Below are positions 8,936 through 17,461 of a stretch of DNA of 64,000 nt, in pieces. The stretch is taken from assembly GCA_030168595.1 (NCBI GenBank), contig CP115556.1, positions 1,550,001 to 1,614,000 on the forward strand, read 5' to 3'. Under the pieces are notes generated by a model. That model was not told where the DNA came from. It did not search any database and saw nothing but the letters and a program-made list of their open reading frames with translations. The DNA is from Methanomassiliicoccales archaeon LGM-DZ1 (GTDB taxonomy: Archaea; Thermoplasmatota; Thermoplasmata; Methanomassiliicoccales; Methanomethylophilaceae). Positions within the stretch are counted from its first letter, which is position 1, and each line of letters opens with the position of its first letter. Made by a program: the position numbers and the translations under genes.

Positions 8936-9753
8936 TGGCGGCTGAATTCAAGTCCCTGTCCGGGCATGTATCGGGGTCCGACATCTGGGACAGTCTGAGG
9001 CAGGCGGCCGTGGTGTCCGCCAACGAGATGCGGAAGTTCCTCCGCGGGAAGAAGCTGCTGCTGTTCGCCGCGATGGTCGCGGCGGTCGTGGCCCTGATGA
9101 CCTATGCCATCGCCGCGTTCTCCGACAATACGAGCGCCTCGTTCGTGAGCACGGCCTTCGCCACCTTCGCCTATCTGGTGGTCATAATTGCCGCCGCCCT
9201 CTTCGCCGCGCCGGCCGTCGCCGGCGAGTACGAGGACCGCACAGCGCTGATACTGTTCACCAGGCCCATCGGCAAGATGTCGATATTCCTGGGAAAGACC
9301 GCGGCCGCACTCCTGGTCACCATGGTGTTCACCGCCGTCTACTACTGCGTCTCCGCGGTGCTCTCGGCGGCCATCTGCGGAGGGGTCACCGGGAACCACT
9401 GGGCCTCCATGGGACTGGCCCTGGCATACTGCGCCGCGTCCGTGGGCATAGCCATGCTGTTCAGTGTCGTCCTCAGGAGGTCGAGCACCGCGGTGGTGAT
9501 GACCATCATCTTCCTGACCCTGATCGCCGGTGTCCTGACCAACGTCTTCGAGATCGGAGGGATAGAAGATCCGTGGTACCTTCTGGAGTACTGCTCCGAC
9601 GATATCGTCTTCGCGATCGACGGCACCTTCGACATGATGGGGACCCAATACGTCCGCGACGTGGATCTGATGCGTTCGGCCGCCGTGATGGTCATATGGG
9701 GGCTGGCGGCCTGGGCGCTGGGGTACCTGGCGTTCAGGAAGAAGGAGTACTGA
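8932..9753 (+). CDS. ABC-2 type transporter permease
   Basis: Membrane partner of the preceding ATPase. The 273-residue protein has a cytoplasmic N-terminal region of about 40 residues and about six hydrophobic spans. It also has the VAGEYEDRTALILFTRP segment seen in ABC-2 permeases of the NosY/CcmB-like type (GEYE followed by a conserved loop). It overlaps the ATPase gene by four bases (ATGA), so the two are translationally coupled. A hairpin follows the stop. Substrate unknown. Confidence 0.88.
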   Translation: MMAAEFKSLSGHVSGSDIWDSLRQAAVVSANEMRKFLRGKKLLLFAAMVAAVVALMTYAIAAFSDNTSASFVSTAFATFAYLVVIIAAALFAAPAVAGEYEDRTALILFTRPIGKMSIFLGKTAAALLVTMVFTAVYYCVSAVLSAAICGGVTGNHWASMGLALAYCAASVGIAMLFSVVLRRSSTAVVMTIIFLTLIAGVLTNVFEIGGIEDPWYLLEYCSDDIVFAIDGTFDMMGTQYVRDVDLMRSAAVMVIWGLAAWALGYLAFRKKEY

Positions 9754-9759
9754 AGGGAA

Positions 9760-9792
9760 GGGGCCCGGTGCCCCGCCCTTCTCTCTTCCTGC
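9760..9792 (+). terminator. Putative terminator after the exporter pair
   Basis: A 5-bp stem, GGGGC (9760-9764) with GCCCC (9770-9774), is followed by a pyrimidine-rich tract. It lies immediately before the hisS TATA box. Confidence 0.4.
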
Positions 9793-9828
9793 GCAATTAT
9801 TTAATCGGTGTGGGGCGTGCGACGCCCT

Positions 9829-11079
9829 ATGATACAGTGTCCCCGCGGCACGAGGGATTTCCTGCCGGACGAGCTTGAGAAGAGAAGGCACTACGAATCG
9901 GTACTGCGCGGAGTGGCGCGGAGGTTCGGGTACCGCGAGATCGAGACCCCCATCTTCGAGGAGGCCGAGCTCTTCATACTCAGGTCCGGCCCCAATGTGA
10001 TGAAGGAACTGTACGCGTTCAAGGACAAGGGAGACCGCGAGATCGCCCTCAGGCCCGAGATGACCGCTCCGGTCATCCGCGCCTTCGTCAACGGCATGGG
10101 CTCCTATCCCAAGCCGATAAAGCTGTTCTACTTCGGCCAGTGCTTCAGGTACGAGCGCCCCCAGGCCGGGAGGTACCGCGAGTTCTTCCAGTTCGGATCG
10201 GAGATCATCGGCGCGGCCACTGTCGAGACCGATGCCGAGTCCATCGCCATGGCGGCATCCATGATCAAAGCGCTGGGTCTCAAGGATTACAAGCTCCGCA
10301 TCGGGCACATCGGGGTCCTGAGGCAGAGGATCGCGGACATCGGCGTGCCGGCCGAGAAGACCGCCGAGGTGCTCCAGAAGCTCGACAAGAAGAACTATGA
10401 TGAGTGCAGGCCGCTCCTGCAGTCCATGGGTGTGAAGGATGAGGACATCTCGGGCCTGTTCGAGCTGACCGAGACCGTCGGCGGGACCGAGGTCCTCTCC
10501 AAGGTCCCCGGAGAGGCCGGGGACTACCTCCGCTCCCTGACATCCATCCTGGAGAAGATGGGCGTGAAGGACGTGGAGATCGACCTCGGCGTCGTCCGCG
10601 GGCTCGACTACTACACGGGGATGGTCTTCGAGGCCGAGGCCCCCTCGCTGGGCGCCGAGAAGCAGATCTGCGGCGGCGGCTCGTATTCCCTATCGGAGCT
10701 TTTCGGCGGGGAGAAGGTGTTCTCCACCGGGTTCGCCATCGGCTTCGACAGGATCCTGCTGGCAATGGAGAGGGAGGGCATCGCCTACGAGCCGGAGGGG
10801 ATCGATGCTTACGTCATCCCCGTCTCCGACGATGTCCGCGCGGACGCCGCCGGCATCGTCACCGCCATCAGGGAGGCCGGCGCCTCCGCCGACGTGGACA
10901 TCATGGGCAGGAAGATGGCGAAGGCCCTGAAGTACGCGGACTCGGTGAGAGCCAGATGTGCCGTCATCGTGGGCAGGAAAGAGCTCGACAGGGGCTGTGT
11001 CGTCCTCAGGGATATGAAGACCGGAGAGCAGTCCGAGGTCCCCCTGGCCGAACTGGCCGGGAAGTTCGCTCAGGAGTGA
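9829..11079 (+). CDS. hisS: Histidyl-tRNA synthetase
   Basis: Charges tRNA-His. The 416-residue class II synthetase has motif 1 in the first 70 residues, motif 2 FRYERPQAGRYREFFQFG, the HisRS signature GLDYYTGMVFE and motif 3 with GFAIGFDRIL, then an anticodon-binding domain from about residue 325. The ATG at 9829 gives the standard opening MIQCPRGTRDFLP. A TATA-like AATTATTTAAT at 9795-9805 sits 24-34 bp upstream, so the message is probably leaderless. A strong hairpin follows the stop. Confidence 0.96.
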   Translation: MIQCPRGTRDFLPDELEKRRHYESVLRGVARRFGYREIETPIFEEAELFILRSGPNVMKELYAFKDKGDREIALRPEMTAPVIRAFVNGMGSYPKPIKLFYFGQCFRYERPQAGRYREFFQFGSEIIGAATVETDAESIAMAASMIKALGLKDYKLRIGHIGVLRQRIADIGVPAEKTAEVLQKLDKKNYDECRPLLQSMGVKDEDISGLFELTETVGGTEVLSKVPGEAGDYLRSLTSILEKMGVKDVEIDLGVVRGLDYYTGMVFEAEAPSLGAEKQICGGGSYSLSELFGGEKVFSTGFAIGFDRILLAMEREGIAYEPEGIDAYVIPVSDDVRADAAGIVTAIREAGASADVDIMGRKMAKALKYADSVRARCAVIVGRKELDRGCVVLRDMKTGEQSEVPLAELAGKFAQE

Positions 11080-11092
11080 GCGGCGGTCCTGA

Positions 11093-11119
11093 CGGAGGGG
11101 GAAACGCCCCTCCGATTTT
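11093..11119 (+). terminator. Terminator after hisS
   Basis: Perfect 8-bp stem CGGAGGGG (11093-11100) with CCCCTCCG (11107-11114), loop GAAACG, followed by ATTTT. Confidence 0.65.
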
Positions 11120-11225
11120 AGGCTCAATTTAATTTAACTTCGAAAAATGTTATCAAACTTACAAAATCATAACCATATTTTGCAACGATTCTAACATTTT
11201 TATAACTTAAAATCAATAACGTTTT

Positions 11226-12584
11226 ATGAGACGCTTGATCGAGAAGAGCTTGAAGGAGTGGAAGGACTCCCACAGGCGCAAGCCTCTGATGATATTGGGC
11301 GTCCGCCAATGCGGGAAGACCTACTCGATGAAGGAGCTCGGCCGCAGAGAATTCCCAGATTATGCATATTTCAACTTCGAATCGGACGAAGGAGGCAGAT
11401 TGAAGGGCATCTTCGAGAAAGGGCTCGATACCAGCAGGATAATCGACGATCTTTCATACGTACGCGGGAAGAGGATCACGCCGGACACGCTGATAATCTT
11501 CGATGAGATTCAATATTGCATGAGGGCGATCGCCTCGCTCAAATACTTCTGCGAGGAGGCTCCGGAGTACTACATTGTCTGCGCAGGTTCTCTGCTTGGG
11601 GTCAAACTTCACGAATCCACGGAGGGAAGGTCAGGCGATTATTCGTTCCCTGTCGGGAAGGTTCGGTTCATGAACATGTACCCTATGAACTTCGCCGAGT
11701 TCCTACGCGAGACCAGAGGGGACCTGTACGGAGATCTCGCAGAGAACATATCCGCGGGAGAGACTGTGCCAGACGCTGCGATGTCTGTTCTCGAGGAGGC
11801 TGTCCGCGAGTATTGGCTTGTGGGAGGCATGCCGGAGTCGGTCGCGGTCTGGAAGGAAACCAGGGATATCGAGGCGGTGAGGGAGGTGCAGAAAGACATC
11901 GACATGTCGTACCTCATGGACTTCTCCAACCATGCCCCGGAGGATTTCCCCAAGCTCAGCGCCATATGGAATTCCATAGCCAGGCAGAACGCCAAGGGGA
12001 ACGAGCGTTTCTTCTTCAACGAGGCCGTCGAAGGCTCGAGGGCGGGACAGCTCAAGGATGCGCTGCAATGGCTCATCGATGCGGGGCTCGTCTACCGCTG
12101 CACAAGGGTATCGAGCCCGGATGTTCCGCTCACCGACAGGGAGGACAGGAACATCTTCAAGCTGTACATGGCCGACGTGGGTCTGATGACCTTCAAGTCC
12201 GGAGTGCCGGCGAAGGCGGTCGGGAAAGAGGAGGAAGCCTACGGCCTTTTCAGAGGAGCCCTGGCGGAGAACTTCGTCCTCACGGAGATGATATCATCGT
12301 ACGGGACCGAGAAACCGTATGATTACTGGAAGAACGACAGGGGCATCTCGGAAGTGGACTTCCTGCTGGATATGGGCGGGGAGACGATCCCCATAGAAGT
12401 GAAATCCGGGCGTGTCCCGCGCCTGCGCAGCATGGAGCAGTACATATCCCTCTACAATCCGCGCGTCGCTGTGCTGGCGTCGTTCAGGAACCTCGGCGGC
12501 GAAGGGAAGCTCCGCTCCGTCCCCCTTTATCTGATGTGGAGGGTAAAGGATTTCATCAGGAATCCGGAGCGATCCCGGCCCTGA
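11226..12584 (+). CDS. AAA_14/DUF4143-type archaeal ATPase
   Basis: Member of the family with an N-terminal AAA ATPase and a C-terminal DUF4143 nuclease-fold domain, common in multiple copies in archaea and gut bacteria. No cellular role is established. Walker A is LGVRQCGKTYS (near residue 25) and Walker B LIIFDEIQ (near 90). The C-terminal part carries a VDFLLD...PIEVKSG pattern (about residues 375-395) typical of PD-(D/E)xK folds. The promoter is very AT-rich, with TTTTATAACT at 11197-11206, 20-29 bp before the ATG, suggesting a leaderless mRNA. The upstream 100 bp is markedly lower in GC than its surroundings. Confidence 0.88.
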   Translation: MRRLIEKSLKEWKDSHRRKPLMILGVRQCGKTYSMKELGRREFPDYAYFNFESDEGGRLKGIFEKGLDTSRIIDDLSYVRGKRITPDTLIIFDEIQYCMRAIASLKYFCEEAPEYYIVCAGSLLGVKLHESTEGRSGDYSFPVGKVRFMNMYPMNFAEFLRETRGDLYGDLAENISAGETVPDAAMSVLEEAVREYWLVGGMPESVAVWKETRDIEAVREVQKDIDMSYLMDFSNHAPEDFPKLSAIWNSIARQNAKGNERFFFNEAVEGSRAGQLKDALQWLIDAGLVYRCTRVSSPDVPLTDREDRNIFKLYMADVGLMTFKSGVPAKAVGKEEEAYGLFRGALAENFVLTEMISSYGTEKPYDYWKNDRGISEVDFLLDMGGETIPIEVKSGRVPRLRSMEQYISLYNPRVAVLASFRNLGGEGKLRSVPLYLMWRVKDFIRNPERSRP

Positions 12585-12605
12585 TGATCAAATCCAGGTT
12601 CATTT

Positions 12606-13118
12606 TCAGACAGCAATCGGCGCCAGGACAACAGAGGCGGTGCCATCCCCGAGCGCCTCGGCAAGGCCCGACAGATCATCGATCCTGCCTATCTGGGTAT
12701 AGCTGTGCATCCCGGTATTGGCATGGTCCGCGTAGAAGATCATAAGGCAATTTCCGCGATACAGCGAGATGTCCCCGGCATGGATCGTTCCGGGCCGGAT
12801 GTCGCTGACAGGGAGGTCCGTTTCCAGGCAGCAGTACTTCCCGCTGCTGTTCAACTCCTCCATGCTCAGTTCCATCGGCTGCTCCCGCAGCATGGACAGG
12901 AGAGATCCTGCGGCCTCGTTATCATAGAGGGTCGCCGTGAACTCAGTCCCGTTCACCGTCACCGAGATGCGTTCATCGCCGAGCTCCGCACCACCATCCC
13001 CTCCATTATCTCCGCCGGCGTACGATATGAAGACGCCCACCAGGATCACCGCGGCGAACATCAGGGCCGCTGCTGCCGACAGGTCGCGCTTCTCCATGCA
13101 GCGCCATGCCCTTTCCAT
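12606..13118 (-). CDS. Membrane-anchored cyclophilin-like domain protein
   Basis: The 170-residue protein has one N-terminal hydrophobic segment (about 13-33), a Gly/Asp-rich spacer, then a domain from about residue 48 that begins ISVTVNGTEFTATLYDN. It contains YRGNCLMIFYADH, the pattern of the small bacterial and archaeal cyclophilin-like beta-barrel family. Catalytic function is not established for this family. It would be exposed outside the membrane. Start choice is open between 13118 and the ATG at 13097 (MEKRDLSAA). It lies between two ATPase genes, and its 3' end is convergent with the first. Confidence 0.65.
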   Translation of the reverse strand: MERAWRCMEKRDLSAAAALMFAAVILVGVFISYAGGDNGGDGGAELGDERISVTVNGTEFTATLYDNEAAGSLLSMLREQPMELSMEELNSSGKYCCLETDLPVSDIRPGTIHAGDISLYRGNCLMIFYADHANTGMHSYTQIGRIDDLSGLAEALGDGTASVVLAPIAV

Positions 13119-13136
13119 CGGAAATCGATTGCGGAG

Positions 13137-14363
13137 TTATTGGACGAACAGGTCGTCCTTGGAGAGGAACTCCTCGAGCCCGCAGCATCTTACCCCTTTG
13201 TCCGTGAATCCGCTGTACGGACCGGGCTCCAGCAGAACCAGGTATTTGGGGAACGAATCGTCAACGGAATCCAGGGAGGAGAACTCGCGCGCCATGGTTT
13301 TCTCGGACTGGATCGTCTGGCAGACCTGGATGTATATCCGGCGGTCATCCTTCACGGCGACGAAATCTATCTCCTTTCCGCCGGGATCCCCTACGTAAAC
13401 ATCGAATCCTCTGCTGAGGAGATCAGTGAAGATTATGTTCTCCATGTGGCCGGGGGTATCGTTAACGCGGTATCCGATGAGGGCGTGCTTGATGCCGATG
13501 TCCGTGGCATAATACTTGTACTTGGACCCGATGATGCGGTGCCCTCTCAGATCGTATACGCTGGCACGTATCAGGATGTTGGCGTTCTCGAGGTATTCGA
13601 GATAGGTGTATACAGTGGACACCGAAACCGAGCTGCCGGCCGATTTCATGGACTTGTAGATGTTGTTTGCCGAAACATAGCTCCCGATGGTGGAAAGCAC
13701 GAAACGCAGCACTTCGGTCAGGGCCGATCTTCCCCTCAGGGAATATCTTTCCTCTATATCGTTGGCGATCGAGGTGCTCACGATGTCCCTGATGATGCCC
13801 ATCGATTCATCGATGCCCTCCGGCATGCGCCAGAGGGACGGCATCCCGCCGACCCTCATGAAACGTTCGAGAACATCGCCGGTTCCGCCGAATTCCCTGC
13901 GGAAATCCAGGCATTCCCTGAATGAGAGAGGGTACATGCGGATCGAATTGAACCTCCCTCCCATATGGGTCGAATAATCGGATGAAAGCAGGCTCGAGTT
14001 CGATCCGGTCACGTAGATGTCGCATGCTCCGCGGGCTATCAGGTCTCTGAGTGCCAGGTCCCAGCCTTCGATGTTCTGTATTTCATCTACGATGAGGACG
14101 TTCCTGCCTTTTCCGTCGATCCTCGAATTCACTTCCCCGAGGAATTTCTTCCAATCCCGCAGGTCGTAGTTTTCAGCCAGTTCGGTGTTTATGTAGATGA
14201 CGTTGCAGTCTTTCAGCCCGGATGCGTACAGCTTGAGCGCAGATGATTTCCCGCATCTGCGGATGCCCACCAATACTTTGGCAAACCCGTTCCATGCGTG
14301 CGCCGCCAGCCTGTCCATGTACAGGGGGCGCTGAATCAGTTTCATTTCCGGTTCCACAGTCAT
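13137..14363 (-). CDS. AAA_14/DUF4143-type archaeal ATPase
   Basis: Second member of the AAA plus DUF4143 group, distantly related to the gene at 11226. The 408 residues carry Walker A VGIRRCGKSSALK, Walker B VLIVDEIQNIEGWD, a winged-helix-like middle region and a C-terminal GGKEIDFVAVKDDRRIYIQV motif of the PD-(D/E)xK type. It ends in TAA, unlike most neighbours. The promoter region upstream holds a 22-bp direct repeat with a 41-bp period, each copy carrying a TATA-like TATTAAAAA on the minus strand. Role unknown. Confidence 0.88.
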   Translation of the reverse strand: MTVEPEMKLIQRPLYMDRLAAHAWNGFAKVLVGIRRCGKSSALKLYASGLKDCNVIYINTELAENYDLRDWKKFLGEVNSRIDGKGRNVLIVDEIQNIEGWDLALRDLIARGACDIYVTGSNSSLLSSDYSTHMGGRFNSIRMYPLSFRECLDFRREFGGTGDVLERFMRVGGMPSLWRMPEGIDESMGIIRDIVSTSIANDIEERYSLRGRSALTEVLRFVLSTIGSYVSANNIYKSMKSAGSSVSVSTVYTYLEYLENANILIRASVYDLRGHRIIGSKYKYYATDIGIKHALIGYRVNDTPGHMENIIFTDLLSRGFDVYVGDPGGKEIDFVAVKDDRRIYIQVCQTIQSEKTMAREFSSLDSVDDSFPKYLVLLEPGPYSGFTDKGVRCCGLEEFLSKDDLFVQ

Positions 14364-14393
14364 GTATAGTCGAACACATCCTTAAGGCTTTTC

Positions 14394-14456
14394 GAATTTT
14401 TAATACAAGTATAAACAATGCGAAAATATCGCTGGAATTTTTAATACGAAGATAAA
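14394..14456 (-). repeat. AT-rich direct repeat in an ATPase promoter
   Basis: Two near-identical 22-bp copies at 14394-14415 and 14435-14456, each starting GAATTTTTAATAC and ending ATAAA, exactly 41 bp apart (about four helical turns). On the minus strand each contains TATTAAAAATTC, a TATA-like core; the first lies 31-40 bp before the ATPase start at 14363. They could be tandem promoters or a two-site operator. Confidence 0.55.
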
Positions 14457-14460
14457 AACC

Positions 14461-14740
14461 TAAGTGGGTTCGATACACGATTTTGAGATTCTCTCCCTCG
14501 CAATCCCAATCGGCCGGGAGCCCAAACGGTCTGCTGTGCCGGCTGGATCCATCGCGGCCTCAGCAGAGCCAGGCATGGAAATCCGGAGGTTTTTCCCTCG
14601 GAGAAGAGGGATCCGGCCCTTTTTCTTGTTAAAGTCATTCTGATCGGGTCGGTGCCTGAGGCATGTTCGCGGAGGAGGCCGTATCCCAGCCTGTGCGGTT
14701 CGGCGGATGGGACACGGGAATCATCTGAGCGGCAGCCCCG
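14461..14740. other. Gene-free region with small hairpins upstream of thrS
   Basis: No convincing reading frame or known RNA seen. It holds a 7-bp stem TCTGCTG (14530-14536) with CAGCAGA (14561-14567). It also holds a 5-bp stem CCCTC (14595-14599) with GAGGG (14606-14610), followed by five T residues at 14620-14624. A T-loop-like GGGTTCGATACAC occurs near 14465 but has no matching tRNA body. Confidence 0.4.
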
Positions 14741-14810
14741 AAGGTAATATATGGGCCCTTCCGATAGCCGAGACCAACGCCTGTTGTATGGGCGGGAAGG
14801 GAATACCCAA
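14741..14810 (+). promoter_or_regulatory. thrS promoter and hairpin leader
   Basis: TATA-like GGTAATATATGGG at about 14743-14755 precedes a leader of about 35-45 nt. Within it CCCTTCC (14756-14762) can pair with GGAAGGG (14795-14801). This encloses an inner hairpin CAAC-GCCT-GTTG at 14775-14786, and the outer stem ends 9 bases before the thrS ATG. Pairing of the 3' arm would cover the ribosome-binding GGAAGGG, so this could be a translational control element. Confidence 0.45.
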
Positions 14811-16568
14811 ATGAAAGCGTTATACAGCGACGGCACCGTGAGGGAGGCCGAGGACGGCCTCTCCGTGCTGAGGCACACCACCTCGCATATCCTCGCGCAG
14901 GCCGTCAAAAGGCTCTGGCCCGAGACCAAACTGGCCATCGGTCCCTCGATCAGCGACGGATTCTATTACGACATGGACCGCGAAGGCGGCTTCACTGCAG
15001 ACGACCTGACCAAGATCGAGGCCGAGATGAAGAAGATCGTGAAGGAGAACCTCAAGCTCGAGACCTTCACCCTTCCGCGGGCCGAAGCGATCAAGTTCAT
15101 GGAGGAAAGGCACGAGGACTACAAGGTCCAGCTTATCAAGGACCTCCCCGAGGACGCCGTCATCAGCTTCTACAAGCAGGGCGAGTTCACCGACCTCTGC
15201 GCCGGGCCGCACGTGCTCTACACGAAGCAGTGCAAGGCGTTCAAGCTCACCTCCGTCGCAGGCGCGTACTGGCGCGGCGACGAGCACAACAAGATGCTCA
15301 CCCGCATCTATGGCACCGCCTTCGAGAACAAGGAGGACCTCGACAAGTACCTCGCCATGATGGAGGAGGCCAAGAAGAGGGACCACCGCAAGCTCGGCAA
15401 GGAGCTCGGCATCTTCATGATGTCCGACGAGGGGCCCGGGTTCCCGTTCTTCCTGCCTAACGGTGTCACGCTCAAGAACACCCTCATGTCCTACTGGAGG
15501 GAGATCCATATCCCCGCCGGCTACAAGGAGATCTCCACCCCGCAGATCCTCAACCGCCACCTGTGGGAGCAGTCCGGCCACTGGGACCACTACAAGGAGA
15601 ACATGTACACCACCAGGATCGACGACGAGGATTACGCCATCAAGCCGATGAACTGCCCCGGCAGCACCATCGTCTTCGCCAGCGAGTCCCGCTCGTACCG
15701 CGACCTCCCGCTCCGCCTGGCGGAGTTCGGTGTGGTGCACAGGCATGAGAAGTCCGGAGAGCTCCATGGGCTGTTCCGCGTCAGGTGCTTCACTCAGGAC
15801 GATACCCATATCTACGTCACCCCCGAGCAGATCGAGGACGAGATCTCCGCCATCGTGAAGATCATCGACAAGGTGTACAAGCAGTTCGGCTTCAAGTACC
15901 ACGTCGAGCTGTCCACCCGCCCCGAGAACTCGATGGGCTCCGACGAGGACTGGGAGAACGCGACCAACGGCCTCAGGCATGCCCTGGACGACATGCACCT
16001 GCCCTACGTTGTCAACGAGGGCGACGGCGCGTTCTACGGCCCCAAGATCGACTTCCACCTGGAGGACTCCATCGGGAGGACCTGGCAGTGCGGAACCATC
16101 CAGCTGGACTTCCAGCTGCCTCAGAGGTTCAATCTGGAGTACGTCGGCGCCGACGGGCAGAAGCACTGCCCCATCATGATCCACCGCGTCGTCTTCGGAA
16201 GCGTCGAGAGGTTCATGGGGATCCTCATCGAGCATTACGCCGGGAAGTTCCCCGTCTGGCTGGCGCCTGTGCAGGTCAAGGTCCTCTCGGTCTCCGAGAA
16301 GAGCAGAGACTATGCCGCGAAGGTCGCTTCGCAGCTGCAGGCCGCCGGCATCCGCATCGAGAACGACGCCCGCGACGAGAAGATCGGCTACAAGATCCGC
16401 GAGGCCCAGCTCCAGAAGGTCCCCTACATGGTGATCATCGGCGAGAAGGAGGCCGAGGAAGGCACCTCCGTCGCCGTCAGGAGCCGCGACAAGGGCGACC
16501 TCGGGTCGTTCAGGACCGAGGACTTCATCGCCCTCGTGAAGAAGCAGACCTCTGAGAGGAAGGACTGA
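14811..16568 (+). CDS. thrS: Threonyl-tRNA synthetase, bacterial type lacking the TGS domain
   Basis: Charges tRNA-Thr. The order is that of bacterial ThrRS: editing domain with His22/His26 (RHTTSHILAQ) and the Cys130/His134 pair (DLCAGPHV), then the class II catalytic core with zinc ligands Cys282 (MNCPGS), His333 (DDTHIYV) and His458 (MIHRVV), and an anticodon domain near the C-terminus. At 585 residues it is about 55-60 shorter than E. coli ThrRS because the N-terminal TGS domain is absent. Archaea usually have a different ThrRS with a DTD-like editing domain, so acquisition from a bacterium is likely. GGGAAGGG lies upstream of the ATG. Confidence 0.94.
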   Translation: MKALYSDGTVREAEDGLSVLRHTTSHILAQAVKRLWPETKLAIGPSISDGFYYDMDREGGFTADDLTKIEAEMKKIVKENLKLETFTLPRAEAIKFMEERHEDYKVQLIKDLPEDAVISFYKQGEFTDLCAGPHVLYTKQCKAFKLTSVAGAYWRGDEHNKMLTRIYGTAFENKEDLDKYLAMMEEAKKRDHRKLGKELGIFMMSDEGPGFPFFLPNGVTLKNTLMSYWREIHIPAGYKEISTPQILNRHLWEQSGHWDHYKENMYTTRIDDEDYAIKPMNCPGSTIVFASESRSYRDLPLRLAEFGVVHRHEKSGELHGLFRVRCFTQDDTHIYVTPEQIEDEISAIVKIIDKVYKQFGFKYHVELSTRPENSMGSDEDWENATNGLRHALDDMHLPYVVNEGDGAFYGPKIDFHLEDSIGRTWQCGTIQLDFQLPQRFNLEYVGADGQKHCPIMIHRVVFGSVERFMGILIEHYAGKFPVWLAPVQVKVLSVSEKSRDYAAKVASQLQAAGIRIENDARDEKIGYKIREAQLQKVPYMVIIGEKEAEEGTSVAVRSRDKGDLGSFRTEDFIALVKKQTSERKD

Positions 16569-16576
16569 AACCTTTT

Positions 16577-16606
16577 CCCGGTCCCTCCGGGGGCCGGATC
16601 ATTTTT
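16577..16606 (+). terminator. Terminator after thrS
   Basis: GC hairpin (about CCCGGTCCC with GGGGGCCGG, some wobble) right after TGAAACCTTTT, followed by TTTTT at 16602-16606. It shares the GAAACC-pyrimidine-hairpin layout seen after three minus-strand genes in this window. Confidence 0.55.
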
Positions 16607-16630
16607 CCAGGCCGCAATCGCGGTCTGTTT

Positions 16631-16951
16631 TCAAAGATAACAAAATATGCGCCCGAAAGGCCGGACGCTTCGGCCTAAGATGTTTCTTCGGTCGAGGAAG
16701 GACACGGCGGTGCCGTAGGCCAGCACCTGGTTGCGGCGATGCTTCTCTCCCCCGGTCTCGGTGACGGATAAGCTCACCGCCACCACTGCGTCGGCATACA
16801 TCTGCCGGGCGCAGTCCTCGAGATCGGAAAGTGCCTCGTCGTAGCACTCAGAGAGGGATTTCTTGCGTTCCTCTCCTCCGCCGGTTCCTTTCGCTATGCC
16901 GATGATCATGAAGTTCTTCCCGGGAACCTCTTTGGTTGTTGTTACGATCAT
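16631..16951 (-). CDS. YbjQ/UPF0145 family protein
   Basis: Small pentamer-forming family sometimes called heavy-metal-binding; function unproven. The family opening is MIVTTTKEVPGKN, which places the start at the ATG at 16951 rather than the GTG at 16957. The ADAVVAVSLSV segment and the AYGTAVSF ending are conserved. The C-terminus carries about 20 extra residues compared with its neighbour. It is paralogous to the gene just downstream in coordinates (17055). Confidence 0.85.
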   Translation of the reverse strand: MIVTTTKEVPGKNFMIIGIAKGTGGGEERKKSLSECYDEALSDLEDCARQMYADAVVAVSLSVTETGGEKHRRNQVLAYGTAVSFLDRRNILGRSVRPFGRIFCYL

Positions 16952-17054
16952 CAGCACAGTGATGGCTGAACTGCTGGAAATAGTAATCGGATAGTATGTC
17001 TGGATTATTTTGACAAGCTCTATCAGAGGGAGAAATGATGTTCTAGAGGACGGC

Positions 17055-17366
17055 TCAGACGAACCTGACCGCTGTCCCGTAGGCCAGGATCTCGGCCGCT
17101 CCCGCCATGATCATGGATGTGGTGATGCGCATGGCGATGACGGCATCGGCGCCTTTGGCCTCGGCATCCTCCTTCATCCTCTCGATCGCTGTCTCGCGTG
17201 CCTTGGTGAGCATCTCGTTGTATGCGACTAGCTCCTTCCCGACGATGGACCTCAGTCCCTGAGTGAAGTCGCGCCCAATGTTCCTGGTCTGTATGGTGTT
17301 GCCCATGGCCAGGCCGACGATCTCATAGTTCCTGCCGGGAATCTCGTTCGCGGTTGTGAAAATCAT
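17055..17366 (-). CDS. YbjQ/UPF0145 family protein
   Basis: 103-residue YbjQ-type protein with the full family pattern: MIFTTANEIPGRNYEIVG at the start, a helix with MKEDAEAKGADAVIAMRI, and AYGTAVRFV at the end. It is a paralogue of the protein encoded at 16631-16951, in the same orientation with about 100 bp between them. A TATA-like stretch near 17385-17393 on the minus strand suggests a leaderless transcript. Function unknown. Confidence 0.9.
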   Translation of the reverse strand: MIFTTANEIPGRNYEIVGLAMGNTIQTRNIGRDFTQGLRSIVGKELVAYNEMLTKARETAIERMKEDAEAKGADAVIAMRITTSMIMAGAAEILAYGTAVRFV

Positions 17367-17419
17367 ATGAATAATCGATTGTGTATCATGATATTATACC
17401 TATCGTGTGAGATAATAAC

Positions 17420-17455
17420 CGGGCGGCGCCCCCTGCGGAAGAGGCCATCCGCCCG
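17420..17455 (-). terminator. Hairpin after the zinc methyltransferase gene
   Basis: Perfect 7-bp stem CGGGCGG (17420-17426) with CCGCCCG (17449-17455) just downstream of the minus-strand stop at 17462. The sequence from the stop reads TGAAACC before the hairpin. Confidence 0.45.
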
Positions 17456-17461
17456 TCGGTT

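Noticed and set aside
8290-10308. 672-codon minus-strand frame across the exporter genes and hisS
   Set aside because: Antisense of three well-supported genes; composition typical of GC-rich shadow frames.
14461-14480. T-loop-like GGGTTCGATACAC suggesting a tRNA or att remnant
   Set aside because: The stem has two mismatches in five pairs and there is no anticodon arm or acceptor within reach on either strand.
14461-14740. SRP RNA or RNase P RNA candidate before thrS
   Set aside because: None of the conserved core sequences of either RNA could be found on either strand.
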